NCBI GenBank assembly: GCA_963999645.1
Contig: CAXEUY010000004.1
Coordinates: 62,001 to 126,000 of the forward strand
Origin: MedAcidi-G1 sp002294285
GTDB lineage: Bacteria > Actinomycetota > Acidimicrobiia > Acidimicrobiales > MedAcidi-G1
DNA length: 64,000 bases
Reading direction: 5' to 3'
Shown: in pieces, positions 53,781 through 63,782 of the stretch
How positions within the stretch are numbered: position 1 is the stretch's first letter
Layout of the letters: every line of letters begins with the position of its first letter
The notes under the pieces: generated by a model
The model's database searches: none
Seen by the model: only the letters and a program-made list of their open reading frames with translations
Told to the model about the DNA's origin: nothing
Translations under genes and position numbers: made by a program

Positions 53781-54752
53781 ATGCGTTTATTGGTAACAGG
53801 CGGAGCTGGTTTTATAGGTTCAAATTATGTAAAACAATCAATCTCACAAGGCAATGAGGTAATTGTTTATGATGCGCTCACCTATGCAGGTAATTTGGAC
53901 AACCTAAAAGAAATCGAAGAAAATGATGCATACAAGTTCATCCATGGTGATGTATGCGACTTAGAGAAACTAAACCGTGCGATTAAGGGTTGTGACGGGG
54001 TGGTTCATTTCGCAGCTGAAAGTCATGTGGATCGGTCAATAACTAACCCAGGGCCATTTATTGAAACGAACTGCACAGGAACAGGAAATCTCTGCGAAGT
54101 CGTTGTCAAAAACCAAATAGAGAAATATGTACATGTATCCACCGACGAGGTTTACGGCTCCATTGGAACCAAAATCGGGGAGGGGTCTTTTACTGAGAGA
54201 GACCAACTCAATCCTTCCTCTCCTTATTCAGCGACGAAAGCAGCAGGGGACCTTATAGTGCTTTCATATCATCAAACACACGACATGCCAGTAAGCATTA
54301 TCAGACCTTCAAACAACTACGGTCCAAACCAATACCCAGAAAAAGTAATTCCCCTTTTCATCACCAATCTGTTAGAAAAAAAGCCTGTTCCTCTATACGG
54401 GGATGGCCTACACATCAGGGATTGGTGCAACGTGGAAGACACCTGCAAGGCTATTGACACGGTCTTGCAAAAAGGCGATGAAGGATCTATTTACAATGCC
54501 GGAGCAGGCAATGAAAAAACAAACTTGGAATTGGCAGAGAAACTAGTAGAACTATGCGATGCCGAAAATTCTCTAATTAACAAAGTTGCCGACAGGTCGG
54601 GTCACGATAGGCGTTATTCAGTGAATTCAGACTTAATTAATGAACTCGGATGGACGCCGCAATGCGACTTTGAAAAAGGCCTAGAAAATACGGTCGAGTG
54701 GTATAGAGAAAATAGAAAATGGTGGGAACCTTTAAGGAACAGCAACAGATGA
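53781..54752 (+). CDS. rmlB: dTDP-glucose 4,6-dehydratase
   Basis: A 323-residue extended SDR with GGAGFIGSNYV, the HFAAESHVDRSI signature, catalytic STDEVYG and YSATKAAGD, and RPSNNYGPNQYPEK. These are standard RmlB motifs. It makes dTDP-4-dehydro-6-deoxyglucose. It starts one base after the rmlC stop and overlaps rmlD by four bases. Confidence 0.94.
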   Translation: MRLLVTGGAGFIGSNYVKQSISQGNEVIVYDALTYAGNLDNLKEIEENDAYKFIHGDVCDLEKLNRAIKGCDGVVHFAAESHVDRSITNPGPFIETNCTGTGNLCEVVVKNQIEKYVHVSTDEVYGSIGTKIGEGSFTERDQLNPSSPYSATKAAGDLIVLSYHQTHDMPVSIIRPSNNYGPNQYPEKVIPLFITNLLEKKPVPLYGDGLHIRDWCNVEDTCKAIDTVLQKGDEGSIYNAGAGNEKTNLELAEKLVELCDAENSLINKVADRSGHDRRYSVNSDLINELGWTPQCDFEKGLENTVEWYRENRKWWEPLRNSNR

Positions 54753-55582
54753 CAGTTCTGATATGTGGTTCCACCGGACGACTGGGAAGATCCGTAACCA
54801 GTTTTTTTAGAAAGCAAACAAAAGTGGTTGCACCCACAAGAAACGAAATCGATTTCACATCCAAAGAAGCTTTACGCGATCTGATAGAAGCTGAAAAACC
54901 TGTCACAGTGATCAATTGTGCGGCTTGGACTGACGTAGATGGCTGTGAAAAAAATCCTGAACTAGCAAAAAAATTAAATACCGATTTACCTAAACACCTC
55001 AGTGAACTAATTGAAAAGATTGACTGTCACTTGATTCAAATTTCAACAGATTTTGTATTTGATGGTCAAACTGACAAACCTTACAACGAGGAACATCTTC
55101 CGAACCCAATAAGCATTTATGGCCAGACAAAACTCGAAGGGGAGAAAGCCGCTGGACCGGATGCGACAGTCATTAGGACTTCATGGCTTCAAGCGCCCGA
55201 TGAACTCAATATGGTCAAAGGAATACTTGAAGGTTTCAAAAAAGCCGGCCCTTTGGAATTGCCGAATGACCGTCAGGCGAATCCAACTTTCATTGAAGAC
55301 CTATTGCCAATAATCAAATGCTTCGCAGAATCACGTTTTAGGGGAGTGGTTCATGCAACCAATGAAGGAACTACAAACTGGTGTGAATTTGCCAAATTTA
55401 TTGCAGAAAAAACTAACAACGACCCAACGCGTATAACTCCATCAGAACCGAGGACATTGAATCGCGTGGCAGCAAGACCAGCTTTTTCTGCTTTAGATAA
55501 TGAGGTTATACGCCGAGAGAAAATTCAACCGATCCGACACCACCACGACGCTGTTCTTGAAATACTGAACAAGGTCAATTAA
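54749..55582 (+). CDS. rmlD: dTDP-4-dehydrorhamnose reductase
   Basis: A 277-residue protein: GSTGRLGRSVTSF, INCAAWTDVDGCEKNPELA, QISTDFVFDGQTDKPYNEE and YGQTKLEGEKA, the RmlD blocks. It performs the last step to dTDP-L-rhamnose. The ATG at 54749 lies in the rmlB stop (ATGA); the open frame starting at 54719 is inside rmlB. All four rml genes are thus in order A, C, B, D. Confidence 0.92.
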   Translation: MTVLICGSTGRLGRSVTSFFRKQTKVVAPTRNEIDFTSKEALRDLIEAEKPVTVINCAAWTDVDGCEKNPELAKKLNTDLPKHLSELIEKIDCHLIQISTDFVFDGQTDKPYNEEHLPNPISIYGQTKLEGEKAAGPDATVIRTSWLQAPDELNMVKGILEGFKKAGPLELPNDRQANPTFIEDLLPIIKCFAESRFRGVVHATNEGTTNWCEFAKFIAEKTNNDPTRITPSEPRTLNRVAARPAFSALDNEVIRREKIQPIRHHHDAVLEILNKVN

Positions 55583-55584
55583 CG

Positions 55585-57576
55585 ATGAGTGCTGATTTAA
55601 ATCTTCGTGCAATAAGACTCTGCGACTATTTAGTTGACACGACAATCAGTCTCATAGCTGCTTGGACCATTGCATTTCATTTATCAAATTTTCTAAATCT
55701 AGAGAGAGACACAGCTCTAATTCTCGGGATTTGTATTTTTCTAGTTGTTATTTACTTCCTTTTCAACAAACAGCAAAAATACAAAACTGTAAATGACCCA
55801 CCTTTATTCATAAGCGCACAAAACAAACCTAATACGGTCATTTTTCTTTCAATGGTTTTATTTGCGGTTGCATTGGCATGGTTAGATCTAGATGGTCTGC
55901 TTTGGCCCTTAACCTGGGTTCTTCTTATAGGTCTGCTCTTTTTCGCAGTCAAGAACTCGTGGAACAGTGATAAGACAACAACTTCTCAAAGAACCCGTGA
56001 GCTTTCACGATTAGGAACAGTTTTTGTAATTATCCTTGCCCTGTTGACAGCATTTTTGTCTTTGATAATGGTTAGACCAGATCAGGATGATGTTTTCCTA
56101 GTAAATCGTTCAACTTGGATAGCAGAACACGCAGAAGAACTCCCAGAGCGCGACACGATTTTCAGCGACAACAGCCTCCCGTCACAAAGACCAGCAGGCG
56201 TTCAAACATCAATAGAGTCCCTGATAGGGGCAGTTTCAGCTCACATACCAATTACAGCCGCAGCCCTGACATATTTTGTATGGGGTCCGCTGATAGCTGC
56301 CTTAGGTGTGCTTGTGACGTGGCGGTTACTGCGAGGTTTAGGAGCAAGATCACCTGCTCTTGCGACATGGGCGGGCACAGCTTTCCTAATTGTCGATGGT
56401 GAAATGCATGCTTCCTTCGGTAACTTTTTTGTCGGTCGATCATGGCAAGGTAAAGCAGTTCTCTTACTTCTAGTGTTACCAATGCTCTGGCATCATGGTG
56501 CTTGCTGGGGTAGAACAGGTTCTAAAAAATCTTTATACATTCTGACGTTGGCAGGTGTAGCGGGAATTGGAGTTAGTTCATCAGCTGCTTTTCTGGTTCC
56601 GGCAGTAGCACTTTCCGCAGTTGCGGTTACTTCAATAGAACAACAAAAATCGCGAAGATTGTTACATTCTTTACTTGCCGTTCTACCAGCTGTCTTTGCC
56701 GGTTTCTATACGGTTTTTTCAGAACCACAAAAGTTCGAAGTTGCCATGGGTTTTATCGCCAGTATCAGCTTGCCGGGGCTCCTAGATAGCGGAACCGAGC
56801 CCATAGGAGTTATACGACTTGTCTTCGGTGAAGGTCCAACAGCTTTCATAACTATTGCTTGCATACTCACGTCTTGGGTAGCGCTAAAAAATAGATCAGC
56901 GAGACTAATTTTGCTCACAGGCCCAATCGTTGTTTTATTAGGGTTTTTTACGCCAGGGTTTCTTGATCTGATGAATGAAATAGGCAACGCTGATGCAGTT
57001 GCTTGGAGAACACTTTGGGTGCTACCCGTTCCAGCGATGGTGGGAATTGTTTTGACAGCACAACGTGCTGGAATCAGAGGAGCCCCAGTGATTGCTTCAA
57101 CTGTTTTAATAGCGACTTTTTTAACATTTGGAACATCTATTTTAAGTTCCGACAATCGGGGCACTGAACTAGTTTGGCCACCGGCATATGACCTGCCTCA
57201 ACCAGAGCAACAAAGCGCTTCGAGGCTTATAGATATAACTGAACCAGGTGGAACAGTGTCGGGACCAGAGAATTTAGATTTTTCGGTTTCTGTGATGACA
57301 ACAAAAGTTCGTTCAATCAACCCGCGATCCGCGTATCTGAACGGAAGACACGTAAACGAAGAATTCAGAGCAGATGAGAGGTTCGTACTCTCAAAGGCAC
57401 TGGAAACAGGTAGAGCTGAATATGGAACAGAAAGTGTAGAAAACGCCCTCAGAGTACTTGAACCAGACACGGTTTGCCTTAAAAACTCAAACGAAGAAGA
57501 GATAGCTGGAGTCCTAAGAAATGCCGGTTATAAGGAAATAGAAAACGATGGTTTCTGCAGAATCTGGGTGAATTAG
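55585..57576 (+). CDS. Large polytopic membrane protein, possible GT-C-like enzyme
   Basis: A 663-residue protein with about twelve hydrophobic helices and a soluble C-terminal 120 residues. RPDQDDVFLVNRSTWIAEHAEELP in the first long loop carries an acidic cluster, similar in placement to the catalytic loops of GT-C glycosyltransferases. HASFGNFFVGRSWQGKAVLL is a further distinctive block. I recognise no exact family. It follows rmlD by two bases, so a role in surface polysaccharide assembly is likely but inferred. Confidence 0.6.
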   Translation: MSADLNLRAIRLCDYLVDTTISLIAAWTIAFHLSNFLNLERDTALILGICIFLVVIYFLFNKQQKYKTVNDPPLFISAQNKPNTVIFLSMVLFAVALAWLDLDGLLWPLTWVLLIGLLFFAVKNSWNSDKTTTSQRTRELSRLGTVFVIILALLTAFLSLIMVRPDQDDVFLVNRSTWIAEHAEELPERDTIFSDNSLPSQRPAGVQTSIESLIGAVSAHIPITAAALTYFVWGPLIAALGVLVTWRLLRGLGARSPALATWAGTAFLIVDGEMHASFGNFFVGRSWQGKAVLLLLVLPMLWHHGACWGRTGSKKSLYILTLAGVAGIGVSSSAAFLVPAVALSAVAVTSIEQQKSRRLLHSLLAVLPAVFAGFYTVFSEPQKFEVAMGFIASISLPGLLDSGTEPIGVIRLVFGEGPTAFITIACILTSWVALKNRSARLILLTGPIVVLLGFFTPGFLDLMNEIGNADAVAWRTLWVLPVPAMVGIVLTAQRAGIRGAPVIASTVLIATFLTFGTSILSSDNRGTELVWPPAYDLPQPEQQSASRLIDITEPGGTVSGPENLDFSVSVMTTKVRSINPRSAYLNGRHVNEEFRADERFVLSKALETGRAEYGTESVENALRVLEPDTVCLKNSNEEEIAGVLRNAGYKEIENDGFCRIWVN

Positions 57577-57588
57577 AAATCTCTACAA

Positions 57589-59319
57589 TCAGCGCGGTCT
57601 GGTCCATCTAGCCAACAAGCGTCCACCGGGAAAACGTTTCAACCAAGAGAATCTGCTACGAAAGCTCACCTTTGTTGACCGAACTGAAACAAAACTACGA
57701 GAGGTTCTACGATTCGTTTCATAAATATTCTCTAGAAGGTTCACCTCGCTATCGTCCATAACTACAGACTGCAGAGTGGCTTCAGCTTTGTAAAAGTCCT
57801 TCAGCAAGCCAGTTCTTAAATCTCTCGGGAACATCTCAACAAATTTGCCAGCTAGATCCTCGACAGACATATTTGAAGCCCAAGGCGTTTTGGAGCCTGA
57901 TGCGACAATGGAATAAGAAAGTCTGTGCAACGCACGAGCTATGACAAGATCAACATCAACCCCTCCTGAAGCCACCCACTCATTGTCAATTAGTTTCAAT
58001 TTTCCATCTTCAAGAACCAGGTTGTCGAAACCGCAATCAATGAATTCCTCACCCAAGACTTCAGCAGAGAGGCCAGTAAGGAAGGGATGAGTTTCCGAAT
58101 CTGCAGGAAGAGTGCAAATATTTCCTGTCAACCAATTATCAAACAGAGACAAAAAAGACTCAAAGTCTTCTAGGTTTCCCTGTCTCAGACTCTCCAAAGC
58201 CAACTGTTCAAGATTCGGTCCTGAAATATATTTCTCTGGTGGAGAATCGGAATTTCTCTGAGTCAGCCATGATGATTCAGAAGAAGTTTTCGCATGAGCC
58301 GATTTGCGATCTATTTTGCGTATTCCGTCTTCAACAGTTACTTGTCTAAACCCTAAGAAACTTTTTTTCCTGTTCCCAGAAAAACGCCAAGCGATGACAT
58401 TCTCGTCAATGACTGATTTGGATTCATCAAGTCTGCAAATAACTAAAAAAGAGTTAGACATATTTTGACCCATGTCAGAATCAATCACCTGGCGATGTAA
58501 AGCTCTGGTATCAAAGAAAGGCAAAACACCCGAACGACCGCTCGGCCATTGATCTACAGGCGTACCCACAAGCTGGTCAATCAAATCAACACGATCATCT
58601 TCCATGTACGCAAGATCGCTAAGGATCGTCAATGGCAGTTTGTAATCAGGAAATGGATAAAGCCAATTCTGAAAATCAAAACCTGCCTCAGCCAGGAGAC
58701 CAGACAGTACAGGTTTTGAAAAAGTTCTCACAGAATCAGATGCACTGTAACCTTCCAGACCAACCCACGGTTCTCCAAGGTGGTCTTCGTCAGCACCCAT
58801 CCAATAAGCCAGACCCATCTGATTCTCAATTGCCAAGACCAAAGAACCATCGGGTTTGAGCAATCGAGACAACTTTCTAAGAAAACCAGAAGGACCATCA
58901 GGATGATTTTTTGCGTACTCCAAAACCCCAATAACGACTACCAGGTCGAAACCATCGTCATCTTCGAAATCATCGACCGAACCATGTTCAACATTGACAT
59001 CCAAATTTTCACATCGCAGAGCAGCCAATCCGGCACGCATTTCGTCACCTTCTAGAGCAGTAACACTCGCACCTTTTTCAGCCATATAACGGCTCATTAC
59101 ACCAGTACCTGCACCAACATCCAGAACCCTCATATGAGGATGAAAATTTACCGGACGTAAAATGTTTGTTCGTCGCCTGTCGAAATGGTAACGGGTCGGC
59201 CAGTCAGTGATATTAGAAGCTAAAAAATCCGAAGCACTGGAGCGATCATCTGCAGACAGGAGGATATTTTTAATACGTTCTTCTGACCCATCACGCCATG
59301 AGATTTCAGATGAAGTCAC
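57589..59319 (-). CDS. Methyltransferase with C-terminal kinase-like motif
   Basis: A 576-residue protein. Residues 55-170 form a class I SAM methyltransferase: VLDVGAGTG (65-73), VTALEGD and VVVIGVLEYA. The C-terminal part (about 365-576) carries a D-x4-N pair (D428, N433 in DCGFDNLVLEDG) followed by LIDNEW (443-448). That spacing is like the catalytic loop and metal-binding Asp of aminoglycoside-phosphotransferase-like kinases. A methyltransferase-kinase pairing recalls WbdD, which caps E. coli O-polysaccharide. The start overlaps the stop of wzt (4 bases). The kinase part is inference. Confidence 0.72.
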   Translation of the reverse strand: MTSSEISWRDGSEERIKNILLSADDRSSASDFLASNITDWPTRYHFDRRRTNILRPVNFHPHMRVLDVGAGTGVMSRYMAEKGASVTALEGDEMRAGLAALRCENLDVNVEHGSVDDFEDDDGFDLVVVIGVLEYAKNHPDGPSGFLRKLSRLLKPDGSLVLAIENQMGLAYWMGADEDHLGEPWVGLEGYSASDSVRTFSKPVLSGLLAEAGFDFQNWLYPFPDYKLPLTILSDLAYMEDDRVDLIDQLVGTPVDQWPSGRSGVLPFFDTRALHRQVIDSDMGQNMSNSFLVICRLDESKSVIDENVIAWRFSGNRKKSFLGFRQVTVEDGIRKIDRKSAHAKTSSESSWLTQRNSDSPPEKYISGPNLEQLALESLRQGNLEDFESFLSLFDNWLTGNICTLPADSETHPFLTGLSAEVLGEEFIDCGFDNLVLEDGKLKLIDNEWVASGGVDVDLVIARALHRLSYSIVASGSKTPWASNMSVEDLAGKFVEMFPRDLRTGLLKDFYKAEATLQSVVMDDSEVNLLENIYETNRRTSRSFVSVRSTKVSFRSRFSWLKRFPGGRLLARWTRPR

Positions 59320-60533
59320 TTTAAATCCTTTTCTGCGTTTCTCGCCGTCCAGTTTCCTCCAAGAGCCACCAAACCTGTTTGGTGGCTTCCTGCAACAGGG
59401 TCGACTTCAAATCTTAAAATATGAGTATGACGTTCAAAAACCTTAGTCATGTCACGACTATGAAGAGCGATTGAAATTTCATACGCACCCGGTTGAATCG
59501 GAAGGTACGGCATCTCGTAGTCAACTTCTATTATCCCTGAGTCATTTCCAGCACTCGTAATTGCGCCTGAATTTATTGAAGAAACATGAGTGCCATCAGC
59601 CCGATAAAAACCTAAAGCAACAGTTGCGGGTTCACCGACTCCGTCAGCGTCGTAACTTACCCTAATCAGAGCAGGTTGACCTGATGCAGCCGAAGTCATT
59701 GAATGTCCATTTAAGTCAACCAATTCGATGCCTTTTACTAAATCATCGGGATTTAGTCGCAGCTCAGAGGATTGCCCAGAAATATTCTTCTGAGTGCTGT
59801 CGTCATGCGTCAAGAAATCATCCAAAACAGAAGACGAAGAACCCACGGAGGCTAATTTGCCTTTGTTTATCCATACGCTTGAATCACAAAGACGGCTTAT
59901 CATGTCCAAGTCATGACTCACGACAACAATTGTCCTTCCCTCATCGCGCAGCCGAGCGAATCTTTCCAAACATCGTTTCTGAAAAGTTGGATCCCCAACA
60001 GCTAAAATTTCATCAACAAGAAGGATCTCGGGTTCAACATGAATGGCGACAGAGAAACCGAGTCTCATATACATGCCGGACGAGTAATTTCTCACTGGTT
60101 CATCAATAAATTGTTCAAGTTCAGCGAATTCAACAATGTCATCGAACAAATTTCTTATTTCACGACTTGTAAAGCCGAGAATTGAACCATTCAGATAAAC
60201 GTTTTCACGTCCAGTCAACTCTGGATGGAAACCCGCTCCTAGTTCTAAAAGGGCTGAGAGTCGACCGTGAGCTACTGCAGAGCCTTCATCAGCTCTCAAA
60301 ATTCCCGCTAATACTTTCAGAAGGGTGCTTTTCCCGGAGCCGTTACCTCCAACTATCCCAAAAGTCTCTCCAGTTGGAATTTCGAAACTTACATCACGAA
60401 GCGCCCAAAATTCTTCGTATCTGGTTCTGTGGCCTGCGAGTAAAGTTGCTTTAAGAGTCCAGTTGCGATCCTGCATAAGGCGAAATTTCTTGCCTAATCC
60501 GTCAACAATTATCGCATTGCTGCTTCCACTCAT
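59316..60533 (-). CDS. wzt: Polysaccharide ABC transporter ATP-binding protein with C-terminal Wzt domain
   Basis: A 405-residue protein. The ABC domain has Walker A GGNGSGKST (62-70), signature YSSGMYMRLGFS, Walker B LLVDEIL and the H-loop SHD. About 150 C-terminal residues form a beta-sandwich like the Wzt carbohydrate-binding domain, with GFYRADGTHVSSI and PYLPIQPGAYEISIALHS. It couples ATP hydrolysis to export of lipid-linked polysaccharide and may recognise the chain end. The ATG at 60533 is one base after the permease stop; the frame open to 60563 is inside the permease. Confidence 0.9.
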   Translation of the reverse strand: MSGSSNAIIVDGLGKKFRLMQDRNWTLKATLLAGHRTRYEEFWALRDVSFEIPTGETFGIVGGNGSGKSTLLKVLAGILRADEGSAVAHGRLSALLELGAGFHPELTGRENVYLNGSILGFTSREIRNLFDDIVEFAELEQFIDEPVRNYSSGMYMRLGFSVAIHVEPEILLVDEILAVGDPTFQKRCLERFARLRDEGRTIVVVSHDLDMISRLCDSSVWINKGKLASVGSSSSVLDDFLTHDDSTQKNISGQSSELRLNPDDLVKGIELVDLNGHSMTSAASGQPALIRVSYDADGVGEPATVALGFYRADGTHVSSINSGAITSAGNDSGIIEVDYEMPYLPIQPGAYEISIALHSRDMTKVFERHTHILRFEVDPVAGSHQTGLVALGGNWTARNAEKDLK

Positions 60534-60534
60534 A

Positions 60535-61371
60535 TCAAACTTCCTCAGCCATACGAGGTTCAAGACGATTAAAGATCTTAAAACCCAGATACAGGACGAT
60601 AAAAGTCGCCGCTAAAATCGCCAACCAACGTTCGAGCGAGGGAAAACGAAGGTCATAGAGAACGTTCCTGTAGGCCTTAGCCCAAGAAACCATCGGATTC
60701 AATTGATAGAGAGTTCGATAGCTGATTCCAAGAAATTCCTTATCGGCAGGAACTAAATTCAGAGGATAAAGGATCGGAGTAAGAAACATCCAAGGTTGCA
60801 AAGCCACCATCAGGAAATGTTGAATATCGCGAAAATAGACATTCGCTGCACTGATTATTAACGCAAGGCCGATAGTGAAAAGCAACTGGAGAATCATAAG
60901 AGCAGCTACCACTGGTATCCACTGGAAGGCAATATGCCCTTCCCAAAGAGCAATTAAAATCAAAAGAACGAACATTTCGACTATCAAGGTCAAAAAGCGG
61001 GCGAGAACAGCTGAAGTCGGTAGAACCCAACGTGGAAAGAAAATCTTGGTAATAAGTGAAGAATTCGCTGTTATAGACCTATTAGCTTCAGTGAGGCTAG
61101 TTACGTGAAACTGCCAAGGAAGCAAAGTCACCAGAAGGAAAACTGCATAAGAGTCCAAACCGCTCGGGTCACCGACACTAGGTTCAATACGCAAGAAAAT
61201 TGAAAAAACCGCAGAATAAACCACAACAGCCACTAGAGGATTCAATACGGACCATGTCCAGCCAAGCACAGACCTCTTGTATTTCGACCTCAAGTCGCGA
61301 AGAGTTAAATTAATTAACAGGTCAGGCTGAATGAATGCTAACCAGTCTCTTTTATTTCTAGGTATTCCCAC
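60535..61371 (-). CDS. wzm: Polysaccharide ABC-2 type transporter permease
   Basis: A 278-residue permease with six hydrophobic helices and the signature LRDLRSKYKRSVLGWTWSVLNPL near the N-terminus, and FRDIQHFLMVALQPWMFLTPILYPL. Typical of Wzm/TagG. The start is GTG at 61371. It forms the exporter with the following ATPase gene. A 122-bp divergent region separates it from the phosphotransferase gene. Confidence 0.92.
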   Translation of the reverse strand: MGIPRNKRDWLAFIQPDLLINLTLRDLRSKYKRSVLGWTWSVLNPLVAVVVYSAVFSIFLRIEPSVGDPSGLDSYAVFLLVTLLPWQFHVTSLTEANRSITANSSLITKIFFPRWVLPTSAVLARFLTLIVEMFVLLILIALWEGHIAFQWIPVVAALMILQLLFTIGLALIISAANVYFRDIQHFLMVALQPWMFLTPILYPLNLVPADKEFLGISYRTLYQLNPMVSWAKAYRNVLYDLRFPSLERWLAILAATFIVLYLGFKIFNRLEPRMAEEV

Positions 61372-61493
61372 CGCCTAATCCTACCGTTCAGTTACGGTTC
61401 ATTCCGTGGCGTCTCCCTTTAACTACTTTTCATCTACCCTTAAAGTAATAAATAATGAAGCAAATAGAACCAAAAACGAATGTTGAGTGAGAA

Positions 61494-62831
61494 ATGTTCA
61501 AACTGAACAACTTGTATCTGAGACTCTGGCACGCCGGATTTAGATGGCTGTACATAGTTGACGCAATAGCAGTATTTTCAGTAATGGTTTTAGTAAACCT
61601 GATACGTTTCGGAACTCAATGGCCTGAAAAAACTGAAATGTGGATCGGGATAATAGTCGCAACTTTTATTTTCCAGATTATTTTCTACTTCGGAGGACTT
61701 TACGAGAAACAAGTCCGTTTGGGTCAAAGAATGTGGTTCTCACAAGTAGCTGTAATCACATTCATAGGGTTACTTGTCATCGGGGTTTTCACATTACCAA
61801 CTGGAAGGTATCCCGTCCCAAGAGCAAATCTTCCAGCCGTAGGAGTACTAATAGCGTTAGCTGCAACAGGCAGCAGGGAACTGTCAAGAAAACTTCGCAC
61901 ACGTCGATTCGGGCCTCCAAAAGTTCTGCTTGTTGGAAGCCGTGAACAAACAGAACTGGCAACTGAACATTTGAACGAGAGTGACCGTGGTGCAATAGTT
62001 GTCGCAGAACTTAACGAAGAAATCAAACTGGATTCAGAACTAATTTCTCAAGTTGAAAAACACAACGCAACCGATGTTGTTTTTGTAGATGACATTCCTC
62101 TCGAAAGAATTTTTCCCGAACCAGCAAGAACTCTCGACAACAAAAATATAGGTTCTTATCTAAGAGTTACAGCAGCGACGGCACTTATAGGACTTCGAGA
62201 GGTGCGAGAAATCTCAGGAATGCCCTATGTGGCTTTGCGTTCAAAATCCCTACGGCCGCATCAAATGAGACTAAAGCGATTGATGGAACTAATAGTGGTT
62301 CTAACTTTTTCACCCCTAGTTTTGACTTCTTTTCTGCTCATAGCTCTGTTGCTGAAAATAATAGCCAAAAAAGAAATAATCCTTAAACAGGAACGTATAG
62401 GAAAAGATGGTGAACCATTCACACTTTTCAAATTCAGAACCATGACAATCGACGCTGAAAATGACGGCAAGCCAAAACTTGCCCAAATTGATGATGAGAG
62501 GATCCTAAAGGGTTGCAACTGGTTGAGAAGAACCCGACTAGATGAGATACCGCAGTTTTGGAACGTTCTTCTAGGCCAAATGTCTATAGTCGGACCGCGC
62601 CCAGAAAGACCAGAAATGGTTTCAAAATTCGGAGCAGAGATAATCGGATACAGCAGAAGACATGAAATACCGCCGGGAATCACCGGATTAGCTCAGACCA
62701 GAAGCGGTTACCACACAGATGCGTCTTACAAACTCGGTCACGATCTTCAGTATCTGATGTCTTGGTCACCGGTTCTAGATTTGCAAATCATGCTCAAAAC
62801 TCTCTTTGTGATGTTTCGGCGTAAGCAATGA
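61494..62831 (+). CDS. Polyprenyl-phosphate sugar-1-phosphate transferase
   Basis: A 445-residue protein of the WbaP/CpsE (polyisoprenyl-phosphate hexose-1-phosphate transferase) type. Four or five N-terminal helices, a Rossmann-like middle domain, one more TM helix (near 270-290), then the catalytic domain with QERIGKDGEPFTLFKFRTM, LRRTRLDEIPQFWNVLLGQ and SIVGPRPERPE. It puts the first sugar phosphate on undecaprenyl phosphate to start polysaccharide synthesis. The next gene overlaps by 4 bases. Confidence 0.92.
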   Translation: MFKLNNLYLRLWHAGFRWLYIVDAIAVFSVMVLVNLIRFGTQWPEKTEMWIGIIVATFIFQIIFYFGGLYEKQVRLGQRMWFSQVAVITFIGLLVIGVFTLPTGRYPVPRANLPAVGVLIALAATGSRELSRKLRTRRFGPPKVLLVGSREQTELATEHLNESDRGAIVVAELNEEIKLDSELISQVEKHNATDVVFVDDIPLERIFPEPARTLDNKNIGSYLRVTAATALIGLREVREISGMPYVALRSKSLRPHQMRLKRLMELIVVLTFSPLVLTSFLLIALLLKIIAKKEIILKQERIGKDGEPFTLFKFRTMTIDAENDGKPKLAQIDDERILKGCNWLRRTRLDEIPQFWNVLLGQMSIVGPRPERPEMVSKFGAEIIGYSRRHEIPPGITGLAQTRSGYHTDASYKLGHDLQYLMSWSPVLDLQIMLKTLFVMFRRKQ

Positions 62832-63778
62832 AACAACCGCAAGTAGCAGTGGTAATCCCAGCAAAAAACGCTGAAGAAACACTTGAAAAAGCTTTTCTAT
62901 CAGTAGAGAAACAACAATTGAATCAACAAGTTGAGATTTGCATCGCAGTGGCACCTTCTAAAGATGCAACATTTGATATAGCTAGAAGAATTGAATCGGA
63001 CAACGAGAACGTAACCCTGATAGAAAACCCATCGGGTAAAACCCCGACTGGTCTTAATTTGGCCATAAAAAACACAAAAGCACCAGTGATAGTTCGACTC
63101 GACGCGCACGCTGAACTAGGTGAAAAGTACATTTCAACCGCATTAGAAGTTCTAAAAGAAACAGGCGCAGCAAACGTCGGAGGAAGACAAAAACCAGTTG
63201 GAACGACACCTTTCGAAGAGGCTGTAGGACTAGCTATAAGTTCACGTTTTGGAGCGGGTGATGCAAGATTCAGAACAGGAGGAAAAGCAGGTGAAGTCGA
63301 CACTGTGTACCTGGGAGTTTTTGACCGAAACGCAATTGAAGAAGTCGGCTTGTTTGATGAAAGTCTCGTACGCAACCAAGACACTGAATTGAATTGGCGT
63401 CTCAAGAAATCTGGAAAGAAAGTTTGGTTTCAACCAGAACTAGTCGCCAGTTATAAGCCGAGATCGGATATTAAAACTTTAGCGAAGCAGTACTTCGAAT
63501 ACGGGCAATGGCGACGTCATGTGGTTGGGAGTCATCCTAAGTCGATCAAGTTGCGCCAACTCGTTCCACCATTGAACGCAATCACATTTTTGCTTGGTCT
63601 CATTGCAGGATTTTTTTGGACACCTTCGTTTATTTTTCCAGCTTTATATGCACTGGGCACGTTTTTCGCAGCTGCGACTAAAGCTAAAACAGTAAAGAAT
63701 TTTGCTTACTTGTTGATCATCTATCCGACATTGCATTTTTCATGGGGGGTCGGATTTTTCAAAGGTGTAAAAATCTGA
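62828..63778 (+). CDS. Family 2 glycosyltransferase
   Basis: A 316-residue protein with a GT-A fold: VAVVIPAKNAEETLEKAFLS, the sugar-nucleotide DxD region VIVRLDAHAEL, and QDTELNWRLKKSGKKVWF. Two or three hydrophobic segments near the C-terminus anchor it. It adds a sugar to the lipid-linked chain. The start overlaps the phosphotransferase stop (ATGA). Confidence 0.9.
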   Translation: MKQPQVAVVIPAKNAEETLEKAFLSVEKQQLNQQVEICIAVAPSKDATFDIARRIESDNENVTLIENPSGKTPTGLNLAIKNTKAPVIVRLDAHAELGEKYISTALEVLKETGAANVGGRQKPVGTTPFEEAVGLAISSRFGAGDARFRTGGKAGEVDTVYLGVFDRNAIEEVGLFDESLVRNQDTELNWRLKKSGKKVWFQPELVASYKPRSDIKTLAKQYFEYGQWRRHVVGSHPKSIKLRQLVPPLNAITFLLGLIAGFFWTPSFIFPALYALGTFFAAATKAKTVKNFAYLLIIYPTLHFSWGVGFFKGVKI

Positions 63779-63782
63779 AGGG

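Noticed and set aside
61383..61398. ACCGT/ACGGT inverted repeat in the wzm/phosphotransferase divergent region as an operator
   Set aside because: Only five base pairs with a six-base centre; too weak to support without conservation data.
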